Notes: generated by a model not told the origin, from the letters alone. 10,327 nt of DNA from an uncultured Spartobacteria bacterium (GCA_903919105.1 CAIXGT010000068.1:1-10327); one strand, 5' to 3'; positions 1 through 7,025 are shown, numbered from the stretch's first letter. Translations and numbers: made by a program.

Positions 1-11
1 CGGAGGCAAAT

Positions 12-48
12 AAGTGCTTTGCTTAGTGGAGAGCAATCTCCACCGCTT
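12..48 (+). other. Hairpin upstream of the tRNA gene
   Basis: A perfect 7-bp stem (26-32 with 37-43) closes a GCAA tetraloop, a stable GNRA-type loop. Five outer pairs (12-16 with 44-48) can extend it across a nine-base one-sided bulge. No T-run follows, so it is not a classical intrinsic terminator. It could be the 3' structure of a transcript entering from the left or an RNA processing element. The rest of 1-98 shows no gene; one frame is open from base 1 to a stop at 61-63, too short to judge. Confidence 0.4.
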
Positions 49-98
49 CATATTCTCCCTTGAAGAGATGTGGTGAATTGGTACGCTTCGCCCTCATC

Positions 99-173
99 GC
101 CAGTATAGCTCAGCGGTAGAGTAGGGGACTCATAAGCCCTTGGTCGCAGGTTCGAATCCTGCTACTGGCACCA
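99..173 (+). tRNA. tRNA with CAU anticodon (elongator Met, possibly Ile2)
   Basis: A full cloverleaf is visible. The 7-bp acceptor stem pairs 99-105 with 163-169, the discriminator is A170, and CCA is encoded at 171-173. The D arm contains AGCGGTA, the anticodon CAT is at 131-133, and a perfect 5-bp T stem (146-150 with 158-162) encloses TTCGAAT. The first base pair is G-C, so this is not an initiator tRNA, which has a 1:72 mismatch. The anticodon stem has an A-G mismatch next to the loop (128/136). A CAU anticodon is shared by elongator Met and by Ile2 tRNA, whose C34 is converted to lysidine by TilS; sequence reading alone does not settle which this is. It lies 45 bases before rpsT and may be co-transcribed with it. 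Confidence 0.95.
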
Positions 174-218
174 TTTGATTATCCACCGTACCCACTCAAG
201 ACACCCAACACCTTTCCT

Positions 219-581
219 ATGGCAACAAGCAAAGTAGTAGTCAAAAAAAGCAACTCCGAACTCAAGCGCAAGCGCCAAACCGTCAAGCGCGAGGCCCGCA
301 ACACGAGCGTCCTCAGCCGTCTCAAGACCGAGGAGAAAAAACTGCGCGCCGCCCTCCATGCAGGTGTCGATGAGGTGACAGCCCTCTTCCAGAACTTTTC
401 CTCCGCGCTTGATAAAGCCGCCAAGAAAGGGGCCATCCACAAGAATGTCGCTTCCCGTAAGAAGAGCCGTCTGAACACCCGTATTGCCAAAGGAGCCAAG
501 CAGGTCGAGGCCCCCAAGAAAAAAACCGCGGTCAAGAAGGTCGTCGCCAAGACCAAGGCTAAGCTGAAGCCGAAGAAGTAA
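219..581 (+). CDS. rpsT: 30S ribosomal protein S20 with Lys-rich C-terminal tail
   Basis: Ribosomal protein S20 binds 16S rRNA early in assembly of the small subunit. The core spans about residues 9-90 and has the family hallmarks: a basic helix (LKRKRQTVKREARN), then DKAAKKGAIHKNVASRKKSR at 65-84. The family is usually near 87 residues; this protein has 120. The extra 91-120 is a Lys/Ala/Val-rich tail (for example KKKTAVKKVVAKTKAK) resembling disordered basic tails that contact RNA. The ATG at 219 begins the recognisable S20 N terminus. No Shine-Dalgarno sequence precedes it; the 45-base leader is poor in G and ends CCTTTCCT. A strong terminator follows the stop. Identity is firm; a role for the tail is inference. 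Confidence 0.96.
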   Translation: MATSKVVVKKSNSELKRKRQTVKREARNTSVLSRLKTEEKKLRAALHAGVDEVTALFQNFSSALDKAAKKGAIHKNVASRKKSRLNTRIAKGAKQVEAPKKKTAVKKVVAKTKAKLKPKK

Positions 582-608
582 ACTTCTTTCCGTTCTTTAA
601 TTATTCCA

Positions 609-640
609 AGCCCCTCTGCTTAGGCAGAGGGGCTTTTTAT
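609..640 (+). terminator. Intrinsic terminator of rpsT
   Basis: An 11-bp perfect GC-rich stem (609-619 with 624-634) closes a four-base loop and is followed by a T-run (634-638). It lies 27 bases after the rpsT stop. The converging minus-strand operon ends at 681 and would read through the same hairpin. In that direction the sequence after the stem is only moderately T-rich, so use as a bidirectional terminator is possible but less certain. Confidence 0.92.
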
Positions 641-680
641 TGGGAATATGGCTCGTTCGAGCCCCGACTGCATTTGAGGA

Positions 681-2501
681 TCAGCGTCCTCTGACGAATG
701 AGGAGAGTTCCTCAGTGGTCTGGTAGGCCAGGAACGGGGTCATGAAATAAATCCCGGGGAAGTGGTCCAGAACGGAACGGGTGACTTCTTTGGCGACGTT
801 TACGCCTTCCTTGCGTCCCTCAGCTCCCTCGAGACCTTCCATCCTAGCCATAACGGGAGCGGGGATCGTGATGCCGGGCACCTCGTTATGGAGGAACTTG
901 GCCTGGCGTCCGTTGAGCAGAGGCCAGACGCCGATAAAGACCGGCACTCCGAAGTGGGCCGTCCGTCTTGCGGTCTCTTCGACCAGGGCAGTTTCAAAGA
1001 CCGGCTGAGTCATCACATAGCGCGCGCCGGCATTGATCTTGCGCTCGAGACGCTGGATCTGCGTGTCGAGACTCCGGGCGTTGGGATTGAAGGTACATCC
1101 CGCAATGAGATCAGGCCGCGCTTGCAGGTCGGTCCCGGCCAGTGTGTATCCTTCGTTCAGTCTGCGGATGATCTCCAGAAGGCCAACGGAGTTGACATCA
1201 TAGACAGAGGTTGCGTCGGGATGGTCTCCTCCCTTGGCGGGATCTCCTGTCAGGGCGAGCACATGGCGCATTCCCATCGCGGCCATGCCAAGCAGTTCGC
1301 TCTGGAGGCCGATCACATTGCGATCCCGGCAACTCACGTGCAGAAGGGGGGTGATCCCTCGTTGCTTCAACATCGCGGCCACGGCGAAATTGCTGACCCT
1401 CAGGATAGCGAGTGAATTGTCTGCCAGGGTGATGGCGTCACTTCCCGCCCGGGTGAGTGCTTCGGCGGCAACGAAGAATTTTTCCAAAGGAAGTGTCTTG
1501 GGAGGATCCAGTTCCGTGACGATCACGGTCTTTCCCCCGGCTATCAGGTCGAGAATGCTTTTCTCGGTGGGTTCCGGAGCCGGGGGTGATTCTAGACTGG
1601 TGACGACTCCCGTTGTTTGTCGTACTGTCGGTTTGAGACCTTGCAGCGCTTTGCTGAGCGCCTTGATATGAAGAGGAGATGTTCCGCAGCATCCACCGAC
1701 CAAGGCGGCGCCGGCCTCGGCCATCCGGCGGCCTAGATCCGCGAAATATTCGGGCGTCGTGCCGTAAGCGATGCGGCCTTCCTGATAGGTAGGACGTCCG
1801 GCATTCGGATAGACGGCGAGAGGGCGGGAGGGGGCGATTTTTTCGACAAGACGGAGCATTGCCTGGGGACCGTTCACGCAATTCAGACCGACCAGGTTCG
1901 CACCCTGTTCGCCAAGCGATTCCAGGACATCTCCGATCCAGGCCCCGCCGGGTAGGCGACCGCTCTCGGGAGAGGCGATTAGAGTGATGACCGGCTTGTT
2001 GCCGAGGGATTTGGCGACTTGCAGTGCTAGCGAGAGCTCCTCGGGATCTTGGAAGGTCTCCAGCAGGATCAGATCCGCACCTCCTTCGAGAAGTCCGCTG
2101 ATCTGCTCTCGGAAAAGAACTTCTTGGTTCTGGTCGGCTTCCGCTTGGTGAGAACCAAGGGGGCCCACACTTCCGACAACCAGAGCAGATCTTCCGGATG
2201 CATCCACTGCCTCCCGAGCCAAGAGGGCGGCCGCTCTGTTGATGTCGCCCACCCGTCCTTCGAGACCGAACGTGAGAAGCTTGCGTGCATTCGCTCCGAA
2301 GGAGTTGGTGGTGATGAGTTGGGCTCCGGCCTCCAGGTATTCGCGGTGAATGGAGGAGATCGTTTCCGGTTGGGAGAGGCAGAGCTCCTCAAAGCAGTTT
2401 CCCGCAGGAACGCCCCTCTCGGCCAGAAGCGTGCCCATCGCCCCATCACCGCAGAGCACGGCTGACTTCAGCTCTTCAAGTAAGTCAGGCAGGTTCCCCA
2501 T
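681..2501 (-). CDS. Bifunctional homocysteine S-methyltransferase / methylenetetrahydrofolate reductase
   Basis: The N-terminal half (about 1-290) is a homocysteine S-methyltransferase barrel. It has DGAMGT at 19-24 and the three zinc-binding cysteines expected of the family: Cys208 (GLNCVNG) and Cys271-Cys272 (GGCCGT). A proline-rich linker near 306-312 leads to the MetF-type flavoprotein domain (about 315-606), with Glu330 in TELDPP, ALTGDP at 416-421 including Asp420, and MTQPVF at 498-503. The 606-residue length and domain order match the YitJ-type fusions. The protein should reduce methylene-THF to methyl-THF and methylate homocysteine to methionine. The methyl donor of the first domain is not proven by sequence, and no cobalamin-binding domain is present. 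The ATG begins 17 bases after the permease stop with no Shine-Dalgarno sequence. It is the last gene of the operon. Confidence 0.93.
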   Translation of the reverse strand: MGNLPDLLEELKSAVLCGDGAMGTLLAERGVPAGNCFEELCLSQPETISSIHREYLEAGAQLITTNSFGANARKLLTFGLEGRVGDINRAAALLAREAVDASGRSALVVGSVGPLGSHQAEADQNQEVLFREQISGLLEGGADLILLETFQDPEELSLALQVAKSLGNKPVITLIASPESGRLPGGAWIGDVLESLGEQGANLVGLNCVNGPQAMLRLVEKIAPSRPLAVYPNAGRPTYQEGRIAYGTTPEYFADLGRRMAEAGAALVGGCCGTSPLHIKALSKALQGLKPTVRQTTGVVTSLESPPAPEPTEKSILDLIAGGKTVIVTELDPPKTLPLEKFFVAAEALTRAGSDAITLADNSLAILRVSNFAVAAMLKQRGITPLLHVSCRDRNVIGLQSELLGMAAMGMRHVLALTGDPAKGGDHPDATSVYDVNSVGLLEIIRRLNEGYTLAGTDLQARPDLIAGCTFNPNARSLDTQIQRLERKINAGARYVMTQPVFETALVEETARRTAHFGVPVFIGVWPLLNGRQAKFLHNEVPGITIPAPVMARMEGLEGAEGRKEGVNVAKEVTRSVLDHFPGIYFMTPFLAYQTTEELSSFVRGR

Positions 2502-2518
2502 GGATAGGACGGTTTGAC

Positions 2519-3322
2519 TCAGTTGCGCTTGGAGCGCTTGGCAACCAGACTGACGCTAATCACAAACATCACGGCTGCAAAAAGCGCCGTGACGACGAGG
2601 CCTGTCAGATATCCGGTGGGCAGTGCCGTTCCGCTGGTCGCAGCAAAGGACGAACGGATTGCCGTGACTCCGTAGCTGACGGGGTTGAGCGCTCCGGCCC
2701 AGTAGAGCCAGCCGGTTCCCGCAGGCATGGGAAAGAGGGCTCCCGACATCATCCAGAGGGGCATCAGGAAGATATTCATGATCGCGTGAAATCCTTGGGT
2801 TGAGTCCATCGGCCAGGCAACGAGGAAGCCCATCCCTGTCATTGCGAAGCCGACAAAAACGAGGGCTGGCAGGAGTAGTGCCGCCTGATGCCAACCGATC
2901 GGCAGGCCTGCCAGCGGGGCAAGTACGCAGAACAGTGCTGCCTGAAGCACCGCTAGGGTCGTTCCTCCCAAGAACTTTCCGAGTGGAATCGCGGCGGGGG
3001 AGAGGGGTGCAACCAAGGCGCCCTGCAGGAATCCCTCCTTTCGATCCTCGATGACTGAGATCGTCGAAAAGATCGCGGTGAAGAGCATGATCAGCACCAG
3101 CGTGCCGGGAAAGAAATAGGCCAGATAGCTGCCCGTGGCGGCGGCGGAAGTCAGGGCTCCGGGATTGCGGAAGGAAGGTCCGAAACCTGAACCGACAAGC
3201 AGCCAGAAGACAAGCGGAGTGGCAAGGGCCCCGATGATGCGGTTACGCTGACGCAGGAAGCGAATGACATCGCGCCACCAGAAGGCGAGGGCGGGAGTCC
3301 AGAGAAGGCGTATGGGTTTCAT
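2519..3322 (-). CDS. ABC-2 type transporter permease (DrrB-like)
   Basis: This is the membrane subunit of an ABC exporter, paired with the ATPase just upstream. With the start used here the protein has 267 residues and about six hydrophobic segments (roughly 28-46, 66-90, 122-141, 146-170, 177-199 and 240-261). It carries the cytoplasmic EDRKEGFLQG motif (92-101) and the NPVSYGV motif (213-219) typical of ABC-2 permeases. I chose the ATG at 3322, which begins MKPIRLLW and lies 19 bases after the ATPase stop, because it fits the usual short N terminus. An in-frame ATG at 3370 would add 16 residues and overlap the ATPase by 29 bases; it has a GGAG ten bases upstream, so it cannot be excluded. 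The substrate (drug, lipid or polysaccharide) cannot be read from the sequence. Confidence 0.9.
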   Translation of the reverse strand: MKPIRLLWTPALAFWWRDVIRFLRQRNRIIGALATPLVFWLLVGSGFGPSFRNPGALTSAAATGSYLAYFFPGTLVLIMLFTAIFSTISVIEDRKEGFLQGALVAPLSPAAIPLGKFLGGTTLAVLQAALFCVLAPLAGLPIGWHQAALLLPALVFVGFAMTGMGFLVAWPMDSTQGFHAIMNIFLMPLWMMSGALFPMPAGTGWLYWAGALNPVSYGVTAIRSSFAATSGTALPTGYLTGLVVTALFAAVMFVISVSLVAKRSKRN

Positions 3323-3341
3323 AAGGAACTGTTTTGGCAAC

Positions 3342-4331
3342 TCAGTGCTTCTTTTTCTTAACGGGCGCATTCATGTCGGGCTCCAGATCCTGATCTGCAA
3401 AGAGGCGCCCTGTCCTCGCGATGAAGACATCTTCCAGGGTGGGACGAGCGATGCGGAGAGAGGTGATCTCTTTTGGGAATTCCCCGGCCAGCCGTGCTGC
3501 AAGAGCATAGGCCTCGACATGCTCGATGCGAACCTCTCCCTCCACGACTGTGGCGGGTATGCCGGTCTTCGAGGTGATGAGTTTGGCGAGTTGATCGGCT
3601 CCGGTTTCTTTGGAAGCTCCGAGGCTGATCACATCACCGCCAATGGCCGCGGTGAGTTCATCGGGAGTGCCAAGGGCGACAAGTTTTCCGGAACTGACGA
3701 TGCCGACCCGGTCGGCTCGCGCCGCCTCCTCCATGAGATGCGTGGTGCAGAGGGCGGTGACGTTGTGCTCGTTTCGGAGTTTTTCCAAGGAAGCCCAGAG
3801 ATCGAGGCGGGCTCCAGGGTCGAGTCCCGTGGAGGGCTCGTCGAGCAGAAGCACCTCCGGACGGATCAGGAGGCACTTGGCGATTTCAGCCCGGCGCTGA
3901 AGTCCGCCGGAGAGGGTCTCGACAATGTCATTAAGTCGGTCCGTCAGGTTGAGGGCCTTTGTGGCCTCAATGATGCGGGATTCGAGTTCCGTTCCCGTAA
4001 GCCCGTAAAGGGCGCCGCCACAACGGAGGTTCTCCAGAATGGTCAGCTTGCCGTCGAGACTTGGTGACTGGAAGACAACGCCGAGTCTGGCCCTGACTTC
4101 GGCTGCGGCCGAAATGACATCATGACCCGCGATTTTAGCCGTACCCGAATCGGGCAGCGAGAGGGTCGCCAGAATTCGGAAGAGAGTGCTCTTCCCCCCG
4201 CCATTCGGACCTAGCAGGCAGAAGAGTTCGCCTCGGTGAACCTCGAGGGAGATTCCGTCGAGCGCACGGCGTTCTCCGAAGGATTTCACCAGATCGCTTA
4301 TGACGATGGCATGGGTCTTTGATTCGCTCAT
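3342..4331 (-). CDS. ABC transporter ATP-binding protein (DrrA-like)
   Basis: This is the ATPase that drives the adjacent permease. All nucleotide-binding motifs are intact and in order: Walker A GPNGGGKST (41-49), Q-loop Gln88, signature LSGGLQ (140-145), Walker B LLLDEP (161-166), D-loop STGLD (167-171) and the switch His198. The C-terminal extension (about 225-312) ends in PTLEDVFIARTGR, characteristic of DrrA/CcmA-type ATPases that work with ABC-2 permeases. The last residues are a lysine-rich tail (KKKKH) that may be disordered. The ATG at 4331 follows the plsC stop by 41 bases, the widest gap inside the operon. No Shine-Dalgarno sequence is seen; the start is preceded by AACCTTC. Family assignment is firm; substrate unknown. 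Confidence 0.95.
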   Translation of the reverse strand: MSESKTHAIVISDLVKSFGERRALDGISLEVHRGELFCLLGPNGGGKSTLFRILATLSLPDSGTAKIAGHDVISAAAEVRARLGVVFQSPSLDGKLTILENLRCGGALYGLTGTELESRIIEATKALNLTDRLNDIVETLSGGLQRRAEIAKCLLIRPEVLLLDEPSTGLDPGARLDLWASLEKLRNEHNVTALCTTHLMEEAARADRVGIVSSGKLVALGTPDELTAAIGGDVISLGASKETGADQLAKLITSKTGIPATVVEGEVRIEHVEAYALAARLAGEFPKEITSLRIARPTLEDVFIARTGRLFADQDLEPDMNAPVKKKKH

Positions 4332-4372
4332 GAAGGTTACAGAATCGGCATCGGAGGCGATGATGGCAAGGC

Positions 4373-5047
4373 TTAGGAAGTTCGGGAAGGCGGCAGGAAT
4401 TGCTCCGGGGTTGCCTCTGGAAGACTAAGGGCTCCGATCGCTTCCATGACGCGATTTGCAAGATGCTGATAAAGCGCACGGTCATCGCCGCCATGGGTAG
4501 CTGGATCGAGTTCCTCGGGAGTAAAGCGGATCGGGTTGCCTACCACTACCTTGATTGGAGTCAGGGAAATTTTTCCTGATCCTTTCGGAAAGGCCTCGTG
4601 GGAGCCGAAGATGCGCATTGGTTGCACGGGGGCCCGGGTCTTTGCAATGACCAGGCCAATCCCGGCCTTGGCCGGTTGGAGGGTGCCATCTACCGATCGC
4701 GTTCCCTCGGGGAAGAGGACGACGGCGTTGCCTGATTTGACCGTGCGGATCACGGTCTTGAGCGCCGACATATCGTTACCGTCGCGGTCGACGAGGATGA
4801 CATTGATATGGGGGAGAAGCTTTCCCAGCAAGGGGATCTGAAGAAGGGTTTTGCGGGCGAGATAATAGACGCCTCGTCTTGAGCAGATGCCTACCAGCGG
4901 GGGGTCGAAATAACTCTGGTGATTGGAGGCAAGAATGAGAGGTCCCTCTTCGATCATCCGCTCCGTATGAACCGCCCGGAAGCTGAAGAAGAAACGCGCC
5001 GCGATCTTCGAGAGAGTGTACCAGAAGTAGTAGGTGAAGCTCATCAT
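4373..5047 (-). CDS. plsC: 1-acyl-sn-glycerol-3-phosphate acyltransferase (PlsC family)
   Basis: PlsC moves an acyl chain onto lysophosphatidic acid to form phosphatidic acid at the inner face of the membrane. The 224-residue protein starts with a hydrophobic helix (about 4-22). It contains the catalytic HX4D block with Asn42, His43 and Asp48 (NHQSYFD), and the substrate-binding FPEGTRS block (112-118). Its length is typical of short bacterial PlsC proteins. Its ATG shares one base with the stop codon of cmk (TGATG), which implies translational coupling; a second ATG follows immediately. A cmk-plsC pairing is known in other bacteria, supporting the assignment. Related acyltransferases with other acceptors share these motifs, so the exact substrate is inferred. 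Confidence 0.92.
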   Translation of the reverse strand: MMSFTYYFWYTLSKIAARFFFSFRAVHTERMIEEGPLILASNHQSYFDPPLVGICSRRGVYYLARKTLLQIPLLGKLLPHINVILVDRDGNDMSALKTVIRTVKSGNAVVLFPEGTRSVDGTLQPAKAGIGLVIAKTRAPVQPMRIFGSHEAFPKGSGKISLTPIKVVVGNPIRFTPEELDPATHGGDDRALYQHLANRVMEAIGALSLPEATPEQFLPPSRTS

Positions 5048-5700
5048 CAGCCGGTGGTCAGCTCTGGGAGATGAAGGTGGTCCAGTACCGTCTGAATTAC
5101 TTGATCCAGATTCAGGTGTGTCGTGTCGATGACAATGGCGCCCAGCGGAATCATGAGAGGGGCGGTCGCGCGGGTTGAGTCGAGTCGGTCACGTTCGGTC
5201 ACGGTGTCGATCGCTCCCTCACTGGCACGACGACGGGCACGTACTTCGGGAGAGGCATCGAGGTAGAATTTCCAAGGGGTCTCCGGAAAGACAATGGAGC
5301 CGATATCTCGACCTTCCATGACCAGATCATGGTTTTCTGACAAGGTGCGGAGTCTGGCATTGATGAAATCACGCACGGCAGGCACTGCGGCGATGACGGA
5401 GACCGTGGCCGCCACTTGGGGATCCGAGAGGTGAGGCGTGGCATTCTCCCCATCCAGCAGCAAGGAGAGGCCCGCGGCATCTTCATTTTCAAGGAGTGTG
5501 AGTTTGCGCGTGGCTACCCAGCCGACCAAAGAATCGGGTGAGTTGGAGGAGACCTTATCGCGCACGGCGCCCCAAGCGATGGCCCTATAAAAGTGTCCTG
5601 AGCTGACAAAGAACCAGCCTAGGGCAGCAGCAACCCCCCGGGAGACGCTGCTCTTCCCGGAGGCGGCGGGACCGTCGATGGCGATGACGCATCCAGCCAT
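5047..5700 (-). CDS. cmk: Cytidylate (CMP/dCMP) kinase
   Basis: Cmk phosphorylates CMP and dCMP with ATP in pyrimidine salvage and CTP supply. The 217-residue protein has the P-loop GPAASGKSS (10-18), the GHFYRA segment (35-40), EGRDIGS (129-135), FYLDAS (145-150) and ERDRLDSTRATAPL (169-182), in the family order. Two features differ from E. coli Cmk. The usual DSG/DTG before the YR motif reads SSG (33-35). The segment between the RRR (156-158) and the ERDR motif is about 11-13 residues shorter, pointing to a reduced LID. The frame is intact, so this is not decay. The ATG lies 8 bases after the aroA stop, without a Shine-Dalgarno sequence. An aroA-cmk order is common in bacteria. Confidence 0.94.
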   Translation of the reverse strand: MAGCVIAIDGPAASGKSSVSRGVAAALGWFFVSSGHFYRAIAWGAVRDKVSSNSPDSLVGWVATRKLTLLENEDAAGLSLLLDGENATPHLSDPQVAATVSVIAAVPAVRDFINARLRTLSENHDLVMEGRDIGSIVFPETPWKFYLDASPEVRARRRASEGAIDTVTERDRLDSTRATAPLMIPLGAIVIDTTHLNLDQVIQTVLDHLHLPELTTG

Positions 5701-5708
5701 GGGATTAT

Positions 5709-7016
5709 TCAGGAGGCCAGTACCGACTCAAGCGTTGAGCCGAATGTCGGATAGGAGGTGGCCACGCATTCCACATGATTGATGACTGTCTCCCCCTCGG
5801 CGAAGAGTCCTGCGATCGCAAAAGCCATTGCGATGCGGTGATCGTGAAAGCACTCGAGTTGAGCGCCTTTGAGCGGGTGCCCACCTTCGATCACCATGCC
5901 ATCCTCTGTCTCGGTAACGGGTACGCCCATGGAGCGAAGATTTCCGGCGACAGCAGCAATGCGGTCGGTCTCCTTAACTCGAAGCTCCTTGGCGTCACGG
6001 ATGATGGTTATGCCTTGGGCTAGTGCTCCGGCCACCGCAAGGATGGGAAGTTCATCGATGACATTCGGAATCTCGGCCCCCTCAATCACGGTGCCGTGGA
6101 GTGCGCTGCCAAGCACCCGGACAATACCAAGTGGTTCGGCTGCATTGGGGTCTACTGGTGTGGTCTCGATCGTTGCCCCCATCCGACGGAGTACGGCAAT
6201 GACGCCGGTGCGAGTAGGGTTCAGTCCGACGCCAGGCATCGTGACATCGGATCCTGCTTTGGCTGAAGCGGCCACAAGCCAGAAGGCGGCGCTTGAGATG
6301 TCGCCCGGCACGGCGAAGTCTCGGGCCTTGAGTTGTTGGGGGCCTCTGAGGGCGATGCGGCGGCGGCCTTTATTGTCAGCTTCCCCGAGATCTAGCGAGA
6401 CGCCGTACTCTTGGAGCATCCGTTCCGTGTGATCTCGGCAGGCAGCAGGTTCGACGACGCTGGTCTCCCCCTCGGCTGAGAGACCTGCGAGCAGGATGGC
6501 GCTCTTCACTTGGGCGCTGGCAACTGGCATCTCATAGTGGAGTGGCCTAAGCTTTCCTCCCTCGACCACCAGCGGCGGCTTCCCTTCTCCTCCTTCGGAG
6601 TTGAAGCGAGCCCCCATCTCGGTCAGCGGATTGATGACCCGTCCCATCGGGCGTTTGGAGAGCGAGGCATCGCCGGTAAGTCGGGAACTGAAAGGCTGGG
6701 CTGCCAGAATGCCGGAGAGAAGGCGCATGGTGGTGCCGGAGTTGCCACAATCGACATCAGTGGCCGGTGCGGTGAAGTGGCCCCCCTTGCCTTCCACGAT
6801 AAAAGTGCCGGTGCTGGTGCGCTCGATCTGGGCTCCGAGTGCTCTCATCGCATTGACAGTAGAGAGGCAGTCCTCGCTCTCCAGGAAACCGATGATTGTG
6901 CTCCGCCCCTGGGCAAGAGAGGCGAACATGGCGCTTCGATGCGACATGCTCTTGTCTCCCGGAATAGTGATGGTGGCGCGGATCGGGCCGCAGTGACGGA
7001 CAGTGAAAGTATGCAT
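5709..7016 (-). CDS. aroA: 3-phosphoshikimate 1-carboxyvinyltransferase (EPSP synthase)
   Basis: AroA joins shikimate 3-phosphate and PEP to form EPSP, the step before chorismate in aromatic biosynthesis. The 435-residue length is normal. Visible motifs are GDKSMSHRS (20-28), GNSGTTMR (91-98), KRPMGR (121-126), SAQVKSA (167-173), IDELP (320-324) with the catalytic Asp321, KETDR (348-352) and DHRIAM (392-397). The GNSGTTMR and RPM-R patterns resemble Bacillus-type enzymes more than the E. coli GNAGTAMRP form. The glycine of the PEP-binding loop (Gly94) is retained, so nothing suggests natural glyphosate tolerance through that residue. The ATG at 7016 is 9 bases after the tyrA stop and preceded by a pyrimidine run rather than a Shine-Dalgarno sequence. 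All key residues are present. Confidence 0.97.
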   Translation of the reverse strand: MHTFTVRHCGPIRATITIPGDKSMSHRSAMFASLAQGRSTIIGFLESEDCLSTVNAMRALGAQIERTSTGTFIVEGKGGHFTAPATDVDCGNSGTTMRLLSGILAAQPFSSRLTGDASLSKRPMGRVINPLTEMGARFNSEGGEGKPPLVVEGGKLRPLHYEMPVASAQVKSAILLAGLSAEGETSVVEPAACRDHTERMLQEYGVSLDLGEADNKGRRRIALRGPQQLKARDFAVPGDISSAAFWLVAASAKAGSDVTMPGVGLNPTRTGVIAVLRRMGATIETTPVDPNAAEPLGIVRVLGSALHGTVIEGAEIPNVIDELPILAVAGALAQGITIIRDAKELRVKETDRIAAVAGNLRSMGVPVTETEDGMVIEGGHPLKGAQLECFHDHRIAMAFAIAGLFAEGETVINHVECVATSYPTFGSTLESVLAS

Positions 7017-7025
7017 GAAAAATTT

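Noticed and set aside
1..63. Frame open from base 1 to a stop at 61-63 as the tail of an upstream gene
   Set aside because: Twenty codons without a recognisable motif, overlapping a perfect hairpin, are too little to support a coding call.
650..663. GGCTCG/CGAGCC palindrome as terminator of the minus-strand operon
   Set aside because: The stem is only 5-6 pairs with a minimal loop and no T-run follows on the minus strand; the hairpin at 609-634 is the better candidate.
762..1415. Plus-strand 217-codon open frame opposite the MTHFR fusion
   Set aside because: It lies fully antisense to a gene with intact conserved motifs, has no recognisable domain, and is explained by GC-rich codon bias.
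2502..2518. SAM riboswitch or S-box before the homocysteine methyltransferase/MTHFR gene
   Set aside because: Only 17 bases separate it from the permease stop, leaving no room for an aptamer; none is visible in the operon leader either.
3264..4067. Plus-strand 267-codon open frame opposite the permease and ATPase
   Set aside because: It spans the junction of two well-supported minus-strand genes, shows no domain features, and is a shadow of the ATPase codons.
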